NCBI RefSeq assembly: GCF_030063145.1
Contig: NZ_JASISM010000006.1
Span: 124,001-188,000 of the forward strand
DNA: 64,000 nt
Direction of reading: 5' to 3'
DNA from: Cryobacterium sp. PH31-L1
GTDB lineage: Bacteria; Actinomycetota; Actinomycetes; Actinomycetales; Microbacteriaceae
Positions 25,327-33,475 of this stretch are shown piece after piece. The position numbers and the translations under genes were made by a program. Position 1 is the first letter of the stretch. Each line of letters begins with the position of its first letter. Below the pieces are notes generated by a model that worked only from the letters and a program-made list of their open reading frames with translations, ran no database searches and was not told the origin of the DNA.

Positions 25327-26673
25327 CTATCGTCCGGTCGGCAGTTCCTGCGGTGAAGCGGATGCCGATGCTCGCCTTGGGTTAGGAGTCGGCGCACTCG
25401 GAGCGCTGGCATCGCCGGCGGATTGGGTGTGGGCATCCGCTTTCTGTGCAACCGCGCTGCCGATCTTCGGGCCGGCCTTTGCTGCGGTGGCGATGCCTGC
25501 AGCTCCGGCCGCGACTCCCGCGGTGGCCACGCCTGCGCCAGCCCCAATTGCTGCGCCGCCCGTTCCGGCGCTCGTCCCGGCACCAGCGTTCGCAGATGCG
25601 CCAGCACCCGAGGCTCCGGCAGCCGACGACGTGGGACCCGGTCCGCTGCTGCTGGACGGTGCCGATGGGGCAAGGCCAGTCTGTGTCGCTCGACCGCTGC
25701 CGCCTGGGCCCAGAACCTTTTGCGCGCTACTCATCATCGGTGCGCTCGGCACCGGCACAGGGCGGTTCAGCGCCGACTTTGCCTCCTGCTCGCTCGACAT
25801 CGCGTGGTAAATGTCGAGCCCGACGAAGTTGAGGAACTTGTAGGTGATGTAAGGCGCGAAGGCGGCAATGAACATCAGCACGATGCCGGCGATGGGGTCG
25901 CTGACGGAGGCCAGATCCGCATCGATCGGGGCCGAGACCTGCGCGACTGCGACCAGAAAAATCACGACGAGCACGAGCTTGGAGAGGATGAGCGCGACGA
26001 CGAAGGCGACCCATTTGGAGAACCAGCCTTTGGCGGCATCCCAGGTGGCGCCGGCGAGGGCGATCGGTCCGAAGACGATGGCGACCAGAAGCAGTGCTTT
26101 GCGGATGAGTAGGGAGAACCAGACGATGGCCGCGCCGCTGATGGCGAGGCCGGCGAGGAAGATCGTGAGGATGGCGCCGACGCCGGGTGCGCCGGGGCTG
26201 ATCGCGGTCAGGCCCACGGCGAGCAGCGCGATGCGGTTGCCCATTCCTTCCATGGTGTTGCCGCTGGCCTGCACGATGCCGATGGAAAGCTGGTCGGTGA
26301 TTTCGAGGAGCAGGCCGGTGATGGTGATGATGACGAAGGATCCGAGAACCGATTTGGCGACGCCGAGCGCGGCGCGGGACAGCGCGGTCGGGTCGCGGTG
26401 TACGAGGCCGGTGATCAGTTGCAGGCAGAAGAAGATCAGGGTGACGAACACGGCGACGCCGAACAGCACGTTGTAAACGTCGATGTAGGTCGGGTCGGTG
26501 AGGTCGACGAGGGTGGTCGTGTCGAACGCAGCCCAGACGGATTCGAACAGCCAGGCGGCGGTGGAGCCCATCGCACTGGCGAGCCAGTCGAAGGGGGCCG
26601 CGACGACAGCGGATGCGACGTCGGTGACGCCGCTGCAGACATCCGCTACGACCGGTACATCGCACACGCTCAT
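25327..26673 (-). CDS. TrbL/VirB6-like channel protein
   Basis: 448 residues. The first 300 contain six to eight membrane helices, including LFGVAVFVTLIFFCLQLITGLV, LLVAIVFGPIALAGATW and IVLMFIAAFAPYITYKF. An Ala/Gly/Ser/Pro-rich tail of about 130 residues follows, as in TrbL proteins of Gram-positive elements. It would form the inner-membrane channel of the secretion system. It is spaced 17 bases from the SCO6880-like gene and 24 bases from the DUF6112 gene, so it is part of one operon. Confidence 0.82.
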   Translation of the reverse strand: MSVCDVPVVADVCSGVTDVASAVVAAPFDWLASAMGSTAAWLFESVWAAFDTTTLVDLTDPTYIDVYNVLFGVAVFVTLIFFCLQLITGLVHRDPTALSRAALGVAKSVLGSFVIITITGLLLEITDQLSIGIVQASGNTMEGMGNRIALLAVGLTAISPGAPGVGAILTIFLAGLAISGAAIVWFSLLIRKALLLVAIVFGPIALAGATWDAAKGWFSKWVAFVVALILSKLVLVVIFLVAVAQVSAPIDADLASVSDPIAGIVLMFIAAFAPYITYKFLNFVGLDIYHAMSSEQEAKSALNRPVPVPSAPMMSSAQKVLGPGGSGRATQTGLAPSAPSSSSGPGPTSSAAGASGAGASANAGAGTSAGTGGAAIGAGAGVATAGVAAGAAGIATAAKAGPKIGSAVAQKADAHTQSAGDASAPSAPTPNPRRASASASPQELPTGR

Positions 26674-26697
26674 CGGTTGCCCTTTTAGAATCGCGTG

Positions 26698-26967
26698 TCA
26701 GACGGACTGGCCGACGTTCCAGAAGAAGTTGACGAGGGTGACGGCGGCGCCGCAGATGATCGCGGCACCGCAGGCCACCATGACGCCGGTTTTGCCGCGG
26801 GAGGCGAGGTGAGGGTTGGACGAGTTGGCGCCGAATCCCCAGACGATCGCCGCGACAATGAGGGCGAGCACGCTCAGCACGAGGCCGATGGTCATCACCG
26901 CGCCGACGATGACGCGCAGTTGTTCGATGCCGGGAAGGCCCGTGCCATTCGGGTTGATGTCGATCAT
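26698..26967 (-). CDS. DUF6112-type small membrane protein (pilin-like)
   Basis: 89 residues with two hydrophobic helices (VIVGAVMTIGLVLSVLALIVAAIVWGFG and TGVMVACGAAIICGAAVTLVNFFWNV) separated by a short basic loop, as in VirB2-like or DUF6112 proteins of actinobacterial ICEs. It is preceded by GGGAGCC-like ribosome sequence. A second, related protein is encoded at 51238-51513, on the far side of the catabolic island. Confidence 0.72.
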   Translation of the reverse strand: MIDINPNGTGLPGIEQLRVIVGAVMTIGLVLSVLALIVAAIVWGFGANSSNPHLASRGKTGVMVACGAAIICGAAVTLVNFFWNVGQSV

Positions 26968-27109
26968 CGGTGGCTCCCTGTGTCGTTTGATGCGTACGAC
27001 AGGGAGGAGCGCACCGCATCCCGCGATCTGACGACGTAGAGAAGGTGCGGTGGTCTTCCGCGGCGTGCGCCGTCACATGTCCGGAACGTTGACCCTCTAG
27101 GGTCGACAT

Positions 27110-28702
27110 ATGATCCCCGGCACTTCCCTCCATACGACCGGCACCGATCTCCGCGCCCTGTGGCAAACCCAGCCGGCAATGATTACGACAACTGTGCTCT
27201 GGGCTCCCTCCCATCGTCTGAACGCCACCGTTGCATGGGTAACCGTTTGGTCACCGGAGCACATCGACGGCGATCTGGCAGGCCATCTTCTGCTTGTTCG
27301 ACCCGACCTGGCTCTTTTGGCGATCGATTACGCGGTTGAGTGTGGTTCCGTCGCAATTGCCACCCTCGGCGCCGCGGTCGATCTAGACCCAGATGTACTT
27401 GCGGCGGCGCGCGTGCGAAATATTGCCATCGCCACCGTCGAGAGTGCTCTCACGCCGACGCGATTGGCACGCCAGTGGAATACACAACTAGTACAGGCTC
27501 GTGATCGTCGGGCTGAAGAGGCGCTCGATCTGCATGAGCAGTTAGCCAGGGCGCTGCTTGCGAATGCCGGAATCAGTGGCGCATTGCGTTTAGCCTTGCG
27601 ACCGCTGCCCGAGGTGGAGGCTGTTGCCTTTAGCTATTTTGGCGAGATCGTTGGATCGCGGCAACCCTCCGCCCGAATCTTGACCGAAGTAGAGGGCCTG
27701 TTTATCACGGCGAAGCGCCTGCTCCGAGACCAGGACTGGGCCGAGGAAAAACAACCGGATGGTACGACGATCACCGCCGTTACAGTCCGAGTTTTTCGCA
27801 ACCCAGAGGTTTTTCTTGCCTTTCGCAGTACCCGGGTGGCAACCGACCGGGATCGAATTGCGTTTCGGCATTGCGCGGTCGCCGTGCTTCTTGAACTCGG
27901 TCGGCAGCAGACCGTTCGGCGCGCCCGCCGCTCTGCAGTGGAACCATTCCTGCGCGGTCTCGATGAGGGCAGTCTCAGTCTGTCAGACGCGAGAAACCAA
28001 CTTCAAAATCTCGGTTTCCAAGCAGTTGAGGGGTATCGGGTGCTGTGCCTTAACGCCCCAGTAGAACTCAGCACAGGGCAGGTCTGTTCTCTCGCTGAGG
28101 ATGCGCTTGAAACTTCTGGAACCCCCGTTGTCGGTTCGATCGACGAGCACATCTACTGCATCATCGAGGAATCCGGAACCGATCAGGCGCAACGACTACT
28201 GGAAGCCTGTGTCGGACGCGGTTGGACCGGGGTCAGAATCGGCGTTAGCCGGGTGAAGTCTGATGCGATCAACCTGCGTGCAGCTATGCGCGAGGCCAAC
28301 ATCGCTGCATCACAGCAGAGTCTCACCGAGAACGGAATCCAGCGAGTCGAAGACCTTGGAATCCAGTCGATGCTGGCGCCCTTGCTCAGCTCTGACGCGA
28401 CGACCTCGTTTCTGGCTGGGCTTCTCGGGCCTCTGATCGAGCGCGATGGCGCTGATGACACCCGTTTGCTGGAGACTCTAATCGCCTATTTCGATGCCGG
28501 TTGCCATCCTGGGCCGACGGCTGTGGCTCTCAGTCTGCATCGGCATAGCCTCGGCAATCGGCTTGACCGCATCGAGGCATTGCTCGGTATGGATCCGCGA
28601 GCCCCTCAGCACATGCTGACGTTTTCCCTGGCCGTGCAGCTGTGGAAGGAATTGGGCGAATCGGGGCAGCGCGTGCTAACTGGCAGGGTGACAAGCTTGT
28701 AA
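27110..28702 (+). CDS. PucR-type transcriptional regulator
   Basis: 530 residues from ATG 27110. The N-terminal 130 residues resemble a PucR ligand-binding domain, a GGDEF-like central domain probably spans 270-430, and the C-terminal helix-turn-helix is clear (LIAYFDAGCHPGPTAVALSLHRHSLGNRLDRIEALLGMD), the hallmark of PucR/CdaR regulators. Family members often activate purine, amino acid or other nitrogen-source catabolism in response to a substrate. It is the first gene of the catabolic island and is convergent with the DUF6308-like gene, one base apart. Confidence 0.82.
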   Translation: MIPGTSLHTTGTDLRALWQTQPAMITTTVLWAPSHRLNATVAWVTVWSPEHIDGDLAGHLLLVRPDLALLAIDYAVECGSVAIATLGAAVDLDPDVLAAARVRNIAIATVESALTPTRLARQWNTQLVQARDRRAEEALDLHEQLARALLANAGISGALRLALRPLPEVEAVAFSYFGEIVGSRQPSARILTEVEGLFITAKRLLRDQDWAEEKQPDGTTITAVTVRVFRNPEVFLAFRSTRVATDRDRIAFRHCAVAVLLELGRQQTVRRARRSAVEPFLRGLDEGSLSLSDARNQLQNLGFQAVEGYRVLCLNAPVELSTGQVCSLAEDALETSGTPVVGSIDEHIYCIIEESGTDQAQRLLEACVGRGWTGVRIGVSRVKSDAINLRAAMREANIAASQQSLTENGIQRVEDLGIQSMLAPLLSSDATTSFLAGLLGPLIERDGADDTRLLETLIAYFDAGCHPGPTAVALSLHRHSLGNRLDRIEALLGMDPRAPQHMLTFSLAVQLWKELGESGQRVLTGRVTSL

Positions 28703-28703
28703 G

Positions 28704-29351
28704 TCATACGCCTGAAGAATCGACCATCTGCTGGGCAATTATGCAGTGCAGTCGAACGTCGCTGAGCTTTGACAGGGCACGGCTGTACTCATCGGGATCA
28801 GTGGTAAGTCGTACCCGGAGGCGGTTCATTTCGTCACGGTTGAAAACGAGGTCTCGACGGATGGATTCCCAGAACATGGGTGTTGAGCTGTGAAACTCGT
28901 GAGCGATCTCGCTGGCCAGCGGCGCGTAGAACACGAACAAGGCGTCGGTGAACAACGGCACGAGGTATGGGCGACGCAAATGCAATATTGCGAGAGCGAG
29001 GGGTGCGCCCAAGCCGTACCGATACCGAAAGTGCGTGTACAGCTCGGTTACTCGATCTAGAAGTTGTGGATCGATCGACGGGTCGGCGTCCCGCAACCGT
29101 AATTGATGCGGTACGCCGCCCCAATTCGCGCTGACCGCGGCAATGAGTGCCCGTGATACCCGACCGGCGTCGAGTTCGACACCGAGCGCAAGGATTCGAC
29201 CGAAATCGGCGAGGGTCAGCAGGTCATCTGGCTGCGGATCAAGCGCTGGCAGATTACCGGCGAAGTCGAAGTAGATCACCGCGTCCTGCCGATAAACGTG
29301 CAGGAGCAGCCACGCCTCGCTCTCATCGAGCTGGGTTCGGCCAATCCGCAT
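28704..29351 (-). CDS. DUF6308-like protein, function unknown
   Basis: 215 residues, soluble, helix-rich. The stretch AILHLRRPYLVPLFTDALFVFYAP resembles the DUF6308 family of actinobacteria, which has no known role. The identification rests on memory of that motif. It lies at the island's left end between the PucR regulator and the flavin oxidoreductase; whether it belongs to the pathway is unclear. Confidence 0.5.
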   Translation of the reverse strand: MRIGRTQLDESEAWLLLHVYRQDAVIYFDFAGNLPALDPQPDDLLTLADFGRILALGVELDAGRVSRALIAAVSANWGGVPHQLRLRDADPSIDPQLLDRVTELYTHFRYRYGLGAPLALAILHLRRPYLVPLFTDALFVFYAPLASEIAHEFHSSTPMFWESIRRDLVFNRDEMNRLRVRLTTDPDEYSRALSKLSDVRLHCIIAQQMVDSSGV

Positions 29352-29381
29352 TTCGCCCTCCGCAGGTTTGCTCTTGCAACT

Positions 29382-30719
29382 CTAGGCGGACACGGCTACC
29401 CGACTACGCCGGGAGGTTGGGGCTGGCCCACGGCTACCGAAGCGATTCGCGTCGAAGGCGGAGCTCCAACCAGGCAGTTTTTGCCCGCCGAGGGCACTGA
29501 TGGCCAGTTCAGCGGATGCCGGACCGAGAGTCAGGCCAATCATGTTGTGTCCCGCAGCCACCACCACACGGTCGCTGGATCGAGCAGCGCCGATGAGGGG
29601 GAGTCCGTCGGGCGTCATCGGCCGGGGACCGACCCACTCGTCGAAACGGGCATTCCAATCAATTCCCGTCAGGTAGGGACTGGCCGCGCGAATGATGCGT
29701 TCGATGCGACTCGGGTTGAACTTGTCCATAGTGCCGTCGAATTCGACTGTGCCGCCGATGCGCAGTCGGTTGCCCATAGGCGTAGCGACAGCGTTTGATT
29801 CGGGCATGTTTATCACGTGTTCGGGCATCGTCTCGGGAGAGACACTAAAGCTGTAGCCCTTTCCGGACTGGATGGGTGCACGCACACCCACAGATTTGAG
29901 CACCTCCGGTGTCCAGGCGCCTGACGCGATGACGACGGCATCAGCAGGGTGGTCGCCCTTATTCGTATGCACAACGACTGAGTCGCGGTATGGAGTGACG
30001 CCAGTGACCTCGGTGTGTTCAATGAATTCGACGCCGACAGCAAGCAGGGCGGCGTGCAAATCGCGTACGAGGACCGAGGGATCGACGAACCACTGATCGG
30101 GCCAGTGATACCCGGCGACTACTTTGTTCGACACCACGGGAGCAAGTTCGCGAATTTCGTCGCCAGAGATCAATTCCGTCGGTGCCGCGAGACCGAACCG
30201 ACGCACGTTCTGTGACACTGCAAATTCGCGTTGCGCCCGCGCGTCATCGCCGAAGCAGCGCAGGTTGCCCGACTTGTCCAACGTGGTCGCAACTCCCAGA
30301 TCGGGGAGCTGTTCGAACAGTTCGAAGCTGCGCTTGGACAGCGATGATAGGGCTTCAAAACCGTGCTCGTACGCGATTGGTCGGCAGTTGCGGGCGAATC
30401 CCAGCAGCCAGCGGCTGAGGTTCACGCTTGGGGGTAGGTGAATGCGAAGAGCCGCATCGGGAGCGAGCGAATTCGCGAGTCCGTTCTTGACCATGCCCGG
30501 GGCCGGCATCGGATTAGCCATTGACGGGCAAATCTCGCCGGCGTTCCCCTGTGACGCGCCACTTCCGACCACGCTGCGTTCGATCACCCGAACCTTGTAC
30601 CCGGCGCGCTGGCCGTAAAGCGCCGTGAACAGGCCGATGAGCCCGCCTCCGACAACGGTGATCTCACTGATTCCGGGGCGCTGCGTGGGCAGGGTGCTCG
30701 GCCGGTTATCCGCGCTCAT
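29382..30719 (-). CDS. DadA-like FAD-dependent amine/amino-acid oxidoreductase
   Basis: 445 residues from ATG 30719 behind AAAGGAA. The N-terminal dinucleotide fold (EITVVGGGLIGLFTALYGQRAGYKVRVIERS) and the GSGASQGNAGEICP loop identify the D-amino-acid dehydrogenase (DadA)/DAO group; the C-terminal WVGPRPMTPDGLPLIGAA motif agrees. It would oxidise an amine or amino acid, possibly one released by the neighbouring hydantoinase/oxoprolinase. It is the last gene of the minus-strand operon, separated from the binding-protein gene by a hairpin. Confidence 0.82.
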   Translation of the reverse strand: MSADNRPSTLPTQRPGISEITVVGGGLIGLFTALYGQRAGYKVRVIERSVVGSGASQGNAGEICPSMANPMPAPGMVKNGLANSLAPDAALRIHLPPSVNLSRWLLGFARNCRPIAYEHGFEALSSLSKRSFELFEQLPDLGVATTLDKSGNLRCFGDDARAQREFAVSQNVRRFGLAAPTELISGDEIRELAPVVSNKVVAGYHWPDQWFVDPSVLVRDLHAALLAVGVEFIEHTEVTGVTPYRDSVVVHTNKGDHPADAVVIASGAWTPEVLKSVGVRAPIQSGKGYSFSVSPETMPEHVINMPESNAVATPMGNRLRIGGTVEFDGTMDKFNPSRIERIIRAASPYLTGIDWNARFDEWVGPRPMTPDGLPLIGAARSSDRVVVAAGHNMIGLTLGPASAELAISALGGQKLPGWSSAFDANRFGSRGPAPTSRRSRVAVSA

Positions 30720-30757
30720 GATGATTTCCTTTTCTGTCGTGCTCGAGAGGCTGCGGG

Positions 30758-30782
30758 GTGGGCCGTGCAGCGCACGGCCCAC
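30758..30782 (-). terminator. Intercistronic hairpin after the first binding-protein gene
   Basis: The perfect 11-bp arms 30758-30768 and 30772-30782 enclose a three-base loop, without T-run. Such hairpins after solute-binding-protein genes usually protect the upstream mRNA or attenuate the downstream gene. Confidence 0.65.
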
Positions 30783-30794
30783 CAATGAATGCAA

Positions 30795-31622
30795 CTAGCT
30801 AATGTCTTCGCCGAACCATTCCATGCTGATCTTTGTGTAAGTGCCATCGTCATGGATGGCCCTCAGCGCCGTGTTAATGGCGGCCAGAAGCTCCGGGTTG
30901 TCCTTGTTGACCGGGATAGCGGCGATGTCAGGCAGCAGAACGTCGCCCACTGATTCAACCTTCAGATCGGCGCTATTGGCGAGGAACTTCCCGATGAAGC
31001 CCTGGGCGATGACGGCATCCACGCGACCAGCATCCAGGTCGCGGAGTGCGTCGACGGTTGCCTGATAGGTCGTGATCTCGCCTACACCGGTCAGGGTGCG
31101 CGCATAGGTTTCAAACGTGGTGCCGAGCGCTACTCCGAGGTTGGAATCAGCAAGGTCGGTGACATCACCAATCGGCGAGTCTTCGTGCACAAAGAGGCTG
31201 GCACCGGTGGAGTAGTAGGGGTCGGTGAAGTCGACCTCTTTGAGACGTTCTTCGGTGCTCGCCATTGATCCGACGATGGCGTCGAAGCGATTGCTATTCA
31301 AACCGGCGATCAGCGTCGTGAAGGCGCCGGTTACGGGTGCTGCTTCCAGATCCAGCTTGTCGGCGATCGCATTGCAGATGTCGACGTCAAAACCAACAAG
31401 GGTATTGGTGTCGTCATAGAAGTTGAACGGCCGGTACTCGCCGCTCATGGCGCAGATGAACTTGCCCTTCTCGACGGTGGTGACAGCAGGTGCGGCCGCA
31501 GTGTCGGTCGGTTCGGCCTTGTCAACAGCAGCAGAACAGGCGGTGGCACCTAGGAGCAATCCTGCCGCAAGCGTGGTCGCCGCAATGCGGCGTAAAGCGG
31601 TAAGCGAGTGTTGAGTCTTCAT
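30795..31622 (-). CDS. ABC transporter solute-binding lipoprotein, amino-acid type (copy 1)
   Basis: 275 residues. The lipoprotein signal ends LLLGATACSA. The mature protein shows the polar-amino-acid binding signature (MSGEYRPFNFYDDTNTLVGFDVDICNAIADKL, then DFTDPYYSTGASLFV and DAVIAQGFIGKFL). It is roughly 70% identical by eye to the protein at 37335-38156, and both genes share the 13-base TGAAAGAAGGACA ribosome region. It overlaps HyuB by four bases, so it is made with the hydantoinase-type subunits. No permease lies in this operon; it probably feeds the transporter encoded at 38227-39645. Confidence 0.88.
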   Translation of the reverse strand: MKTQHSLTALRRIAATTLAAGLLLGATACSAAVDKAEPTDTAAAPAVTTVEKGKFICAMSGEYRPFNFYDDTNTLVGFDVDICNAIADKLDLEAAPVTGAFTTLIAGLNSNRFDAIVGSMASTEERLKEVDFTDPYYSTGASLFVHEDSPIGDVTDLADSNLGVALGTTFETYARTLTGVGEITTYQATVDALRDLDAGRVDAVIAQGFIGKFLANSADLKVESVGDVLLPDIAAIPVNKDNPELLAAINTALRAIHDDGTYTKISMEWFGEDIS

Positions 31623-33472
31623 AGGATTGTCCTTCTTTCATTGTTTGCTGCGGCGATTGATGGGGGAAATATTGGGGGAGCGGATGCGGTTGCGCGGCTG
31701 GAACGCACCGCCGCGGTTTTCGGGGCATCGACCAGACCATCAAGGGTCAGGACGACGCCGTAGTCGGCTTCAGCCTGCGCCGCGTCGATATAGCCGAGGT
31801 GGCAATCGCGCGCGACCCGAGCGGAATCGCGCTCCAACGGGTCGCCGTATCCGCCACCGCCAGGGGCGTAGAACGTGACGGTGTCGCCGAATTCAAGATC
31901 GAGGGTTGGTCCAGCTTGATTGGCCAGAACCTGTGCAGCAGGCGTGCCTTCGTTGATAATCCAGCGGCTCACCCCGCCGCTGCCGCCACCGAATAAGCCG
32001 TGGGGTGGGATAACCGAGCGCTGAGAGGTGTGTGAGAACTTCACCTCGTTTCCGAGGGCTTGCCAGGAAAGAATCACGCCCAGACCACCGCGATACTTGC
32101 CCGGGCCCGCGGAGCCGGGGCGCAGTTCTTTGCGCAGGTAACGAACGGGCCCCTCGACTTCCGAGCTCTCGATCGATGTGCTCGCAACATTGGTAATCCA
32201 ACCGGGCATTCCCGTCAGACCGTCTTTGGTAGCGCGAGCGCCAAGCCCGCCGACGCTCGGTCCCGCACCGTTGCCCCAGCCTCGGCGCCCGGAAACGTCG
32301 CCGCCATCAGGGTGACTTTCGAGATTGATGGCCGACGCGACGCAATAGACCATCCCGCACGAATTGGCCACGACAGCGGCAGGGACCGCCGGCGCGAGAG
32401 CTTCGAAGACGAGGTCCACGATCTGGTGGGTGACCGCCATGCGCTGGTACACAGCGGCCGGAAACCGCGGGTTCACGAGCGAGCCCTCCGGTGCGACGAT
32501 ATGCACAGGGTTTGACGAGCCTTCATTTTTGGGAATGTCAGTCGGGAGAAGCGACAAGAGGCCGAACAAGCTGGCCGATATCGTTGCCGACATGGGGCAA
32601 TTGATCGGTCCGGCAACGGATGCATCTGTTCCGGTGAAATCAAAGGTGATCTCGTCGCCAGCGACGATCACCGTCAGTGCAAGCTTGACCGGGCCGCACA
32701 TGCTCCCGTCTTCGAGCAGGGTCGTCTCGGCAAAATACCGTCCGTCGGCGATCTGGGAGATATAACTACGGGTACGCCGCTCTGCATAGTCGATCTGACT
32801 GTCGATGGCCTCATCGATCGCGAAAAGACCGTATTTCTCAACTAAGGCGAGAAAGCCATTTGAACCGACCTTCGCCCCTGCCACCTGCCCGAGAATATCC
32901 CCACGCTGTTCATACGGAGAGTTCGTATTGGCAAGTATGAGCTTGAACAGTTGCTCATCGAGAACGCCTTTATTGAACAGTTTTATGGGCGGAATACGCA
33001 GACCCTCCTCGAAGATGGTCGTGTGCCAGCCTTCAGGATCATTTCCGCCGGAACCAGCCAGGTGCGCAAAGATCGTCGAGAATCCGATCAACTTTTCGCC
33101 GAGAAATATCGGGTGATAGACGATAAAGTCCGACGTGTGGTGAGCTCCGACACTGCCGCCGACGTAAGGGTCGTTGGTCAGGATGATGTCGCCAGGCTTC
33201 ATGTCGCTCGCCGGGATGTGCTCCTGGAGCATTGCTCGCAGACACGGTCCCAGAGCGTTGAGATGTACGGGGATGTTCGCGCCTTCAGCGACGAGCCGAC
33301 CCGAGACGTCGAAAATAGACGAGGAGCAGTCCTTGCCTTCTTTGAGAAGCAGGGAGTAGCTGGTGCGCTCCATGGTGTCGGTCATCTGTTCGGCGAGAGA
33401 TTCCAGAGCACTGCGGATGACCTCAACCGTGATGACATCGAGTGTGCTCGTTGGAACGAGAGATGTGGGCAT
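31619..33472 (-). CDS. hyuB: Hydantoinase/oxoprolinase subunit B
   Basis: 617 residues of the HyuB family, the partner of HyuA in ATP-dependent ring-opening amidohydrolases (N-methylhydantoinase, 5-oxoprolinase, caprolactamase, acetone carboxylase relatives). Family sequence is clear from MERTSYSLLLKEGKDCSSSIFD through NDPYVGGSVGAHHTSDF to GYGDPLERD. The last 30 or so residues are Ala/Ser-rich and partly translate the downstream gene's ribosome region, perhaps a recent extension. It starts three bases after hyuA and overlaps the binding-protein gene. Confidence 0.88.
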   Translation of the reverse strand: MPTSLVPTSTLDVITVEVIRSALESLAEQMTDTMERTSYSLLLKEGKDCSSSIFDVSGRLVAEGANIPVHLNALGPCLRAMLQEHIPASDMKPGDIILTNDPYVGGSVGAHHTSDFIVYHPIFLGEKLIGFSTIFAHLAGSGGNDPEGWHTTIFEEGLRIPPIKLFNKGVLDEQLFKLILANTNSPYEQRGDILGQVAGAKVGSNGFLALVEKYGLFAIDEAIDSQIDYAERRTRSYISQIADGRYFAETTLLEDGSMCGPVKLALTVIVAGDEITFDFTGTDASVAGPINCPMSATISASLFGLLSLLPTDIPKNEGSSNPVHIVAPEGSLVNPRFPAAVYQRMAVTHQIVDLVFEALAPAVPAAVVANSCGMVYCVASAINLESHPDGGDVSGRRGWGNGAGPSVGGLGARATKDGLTGMPGWITNVASTSIESSEVEGPVRYLRKELRPGSAGPGKYRGGLGVILSWQALGNEVKFSHTSQRSVIPPHGLFGGGSGGVSRWIINEGTPAAQVLANQAGPTLDLEFGDTVTFYAPGGGGYGDPLERDSARVARDCHLGYIDAAQAEADYGVVLTLDGLVDAPKTAAVRSSRATASAPPIFPPSIAAANNERRTIL

Positions 33473-33475
33473 GGG

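Noticed and set aside
26968..27109. Short direct repeats marking the edges of the catabolic island
   Set aside because: I compared this spacer with 51143-51237 by eye and found no convincing shared sequence.
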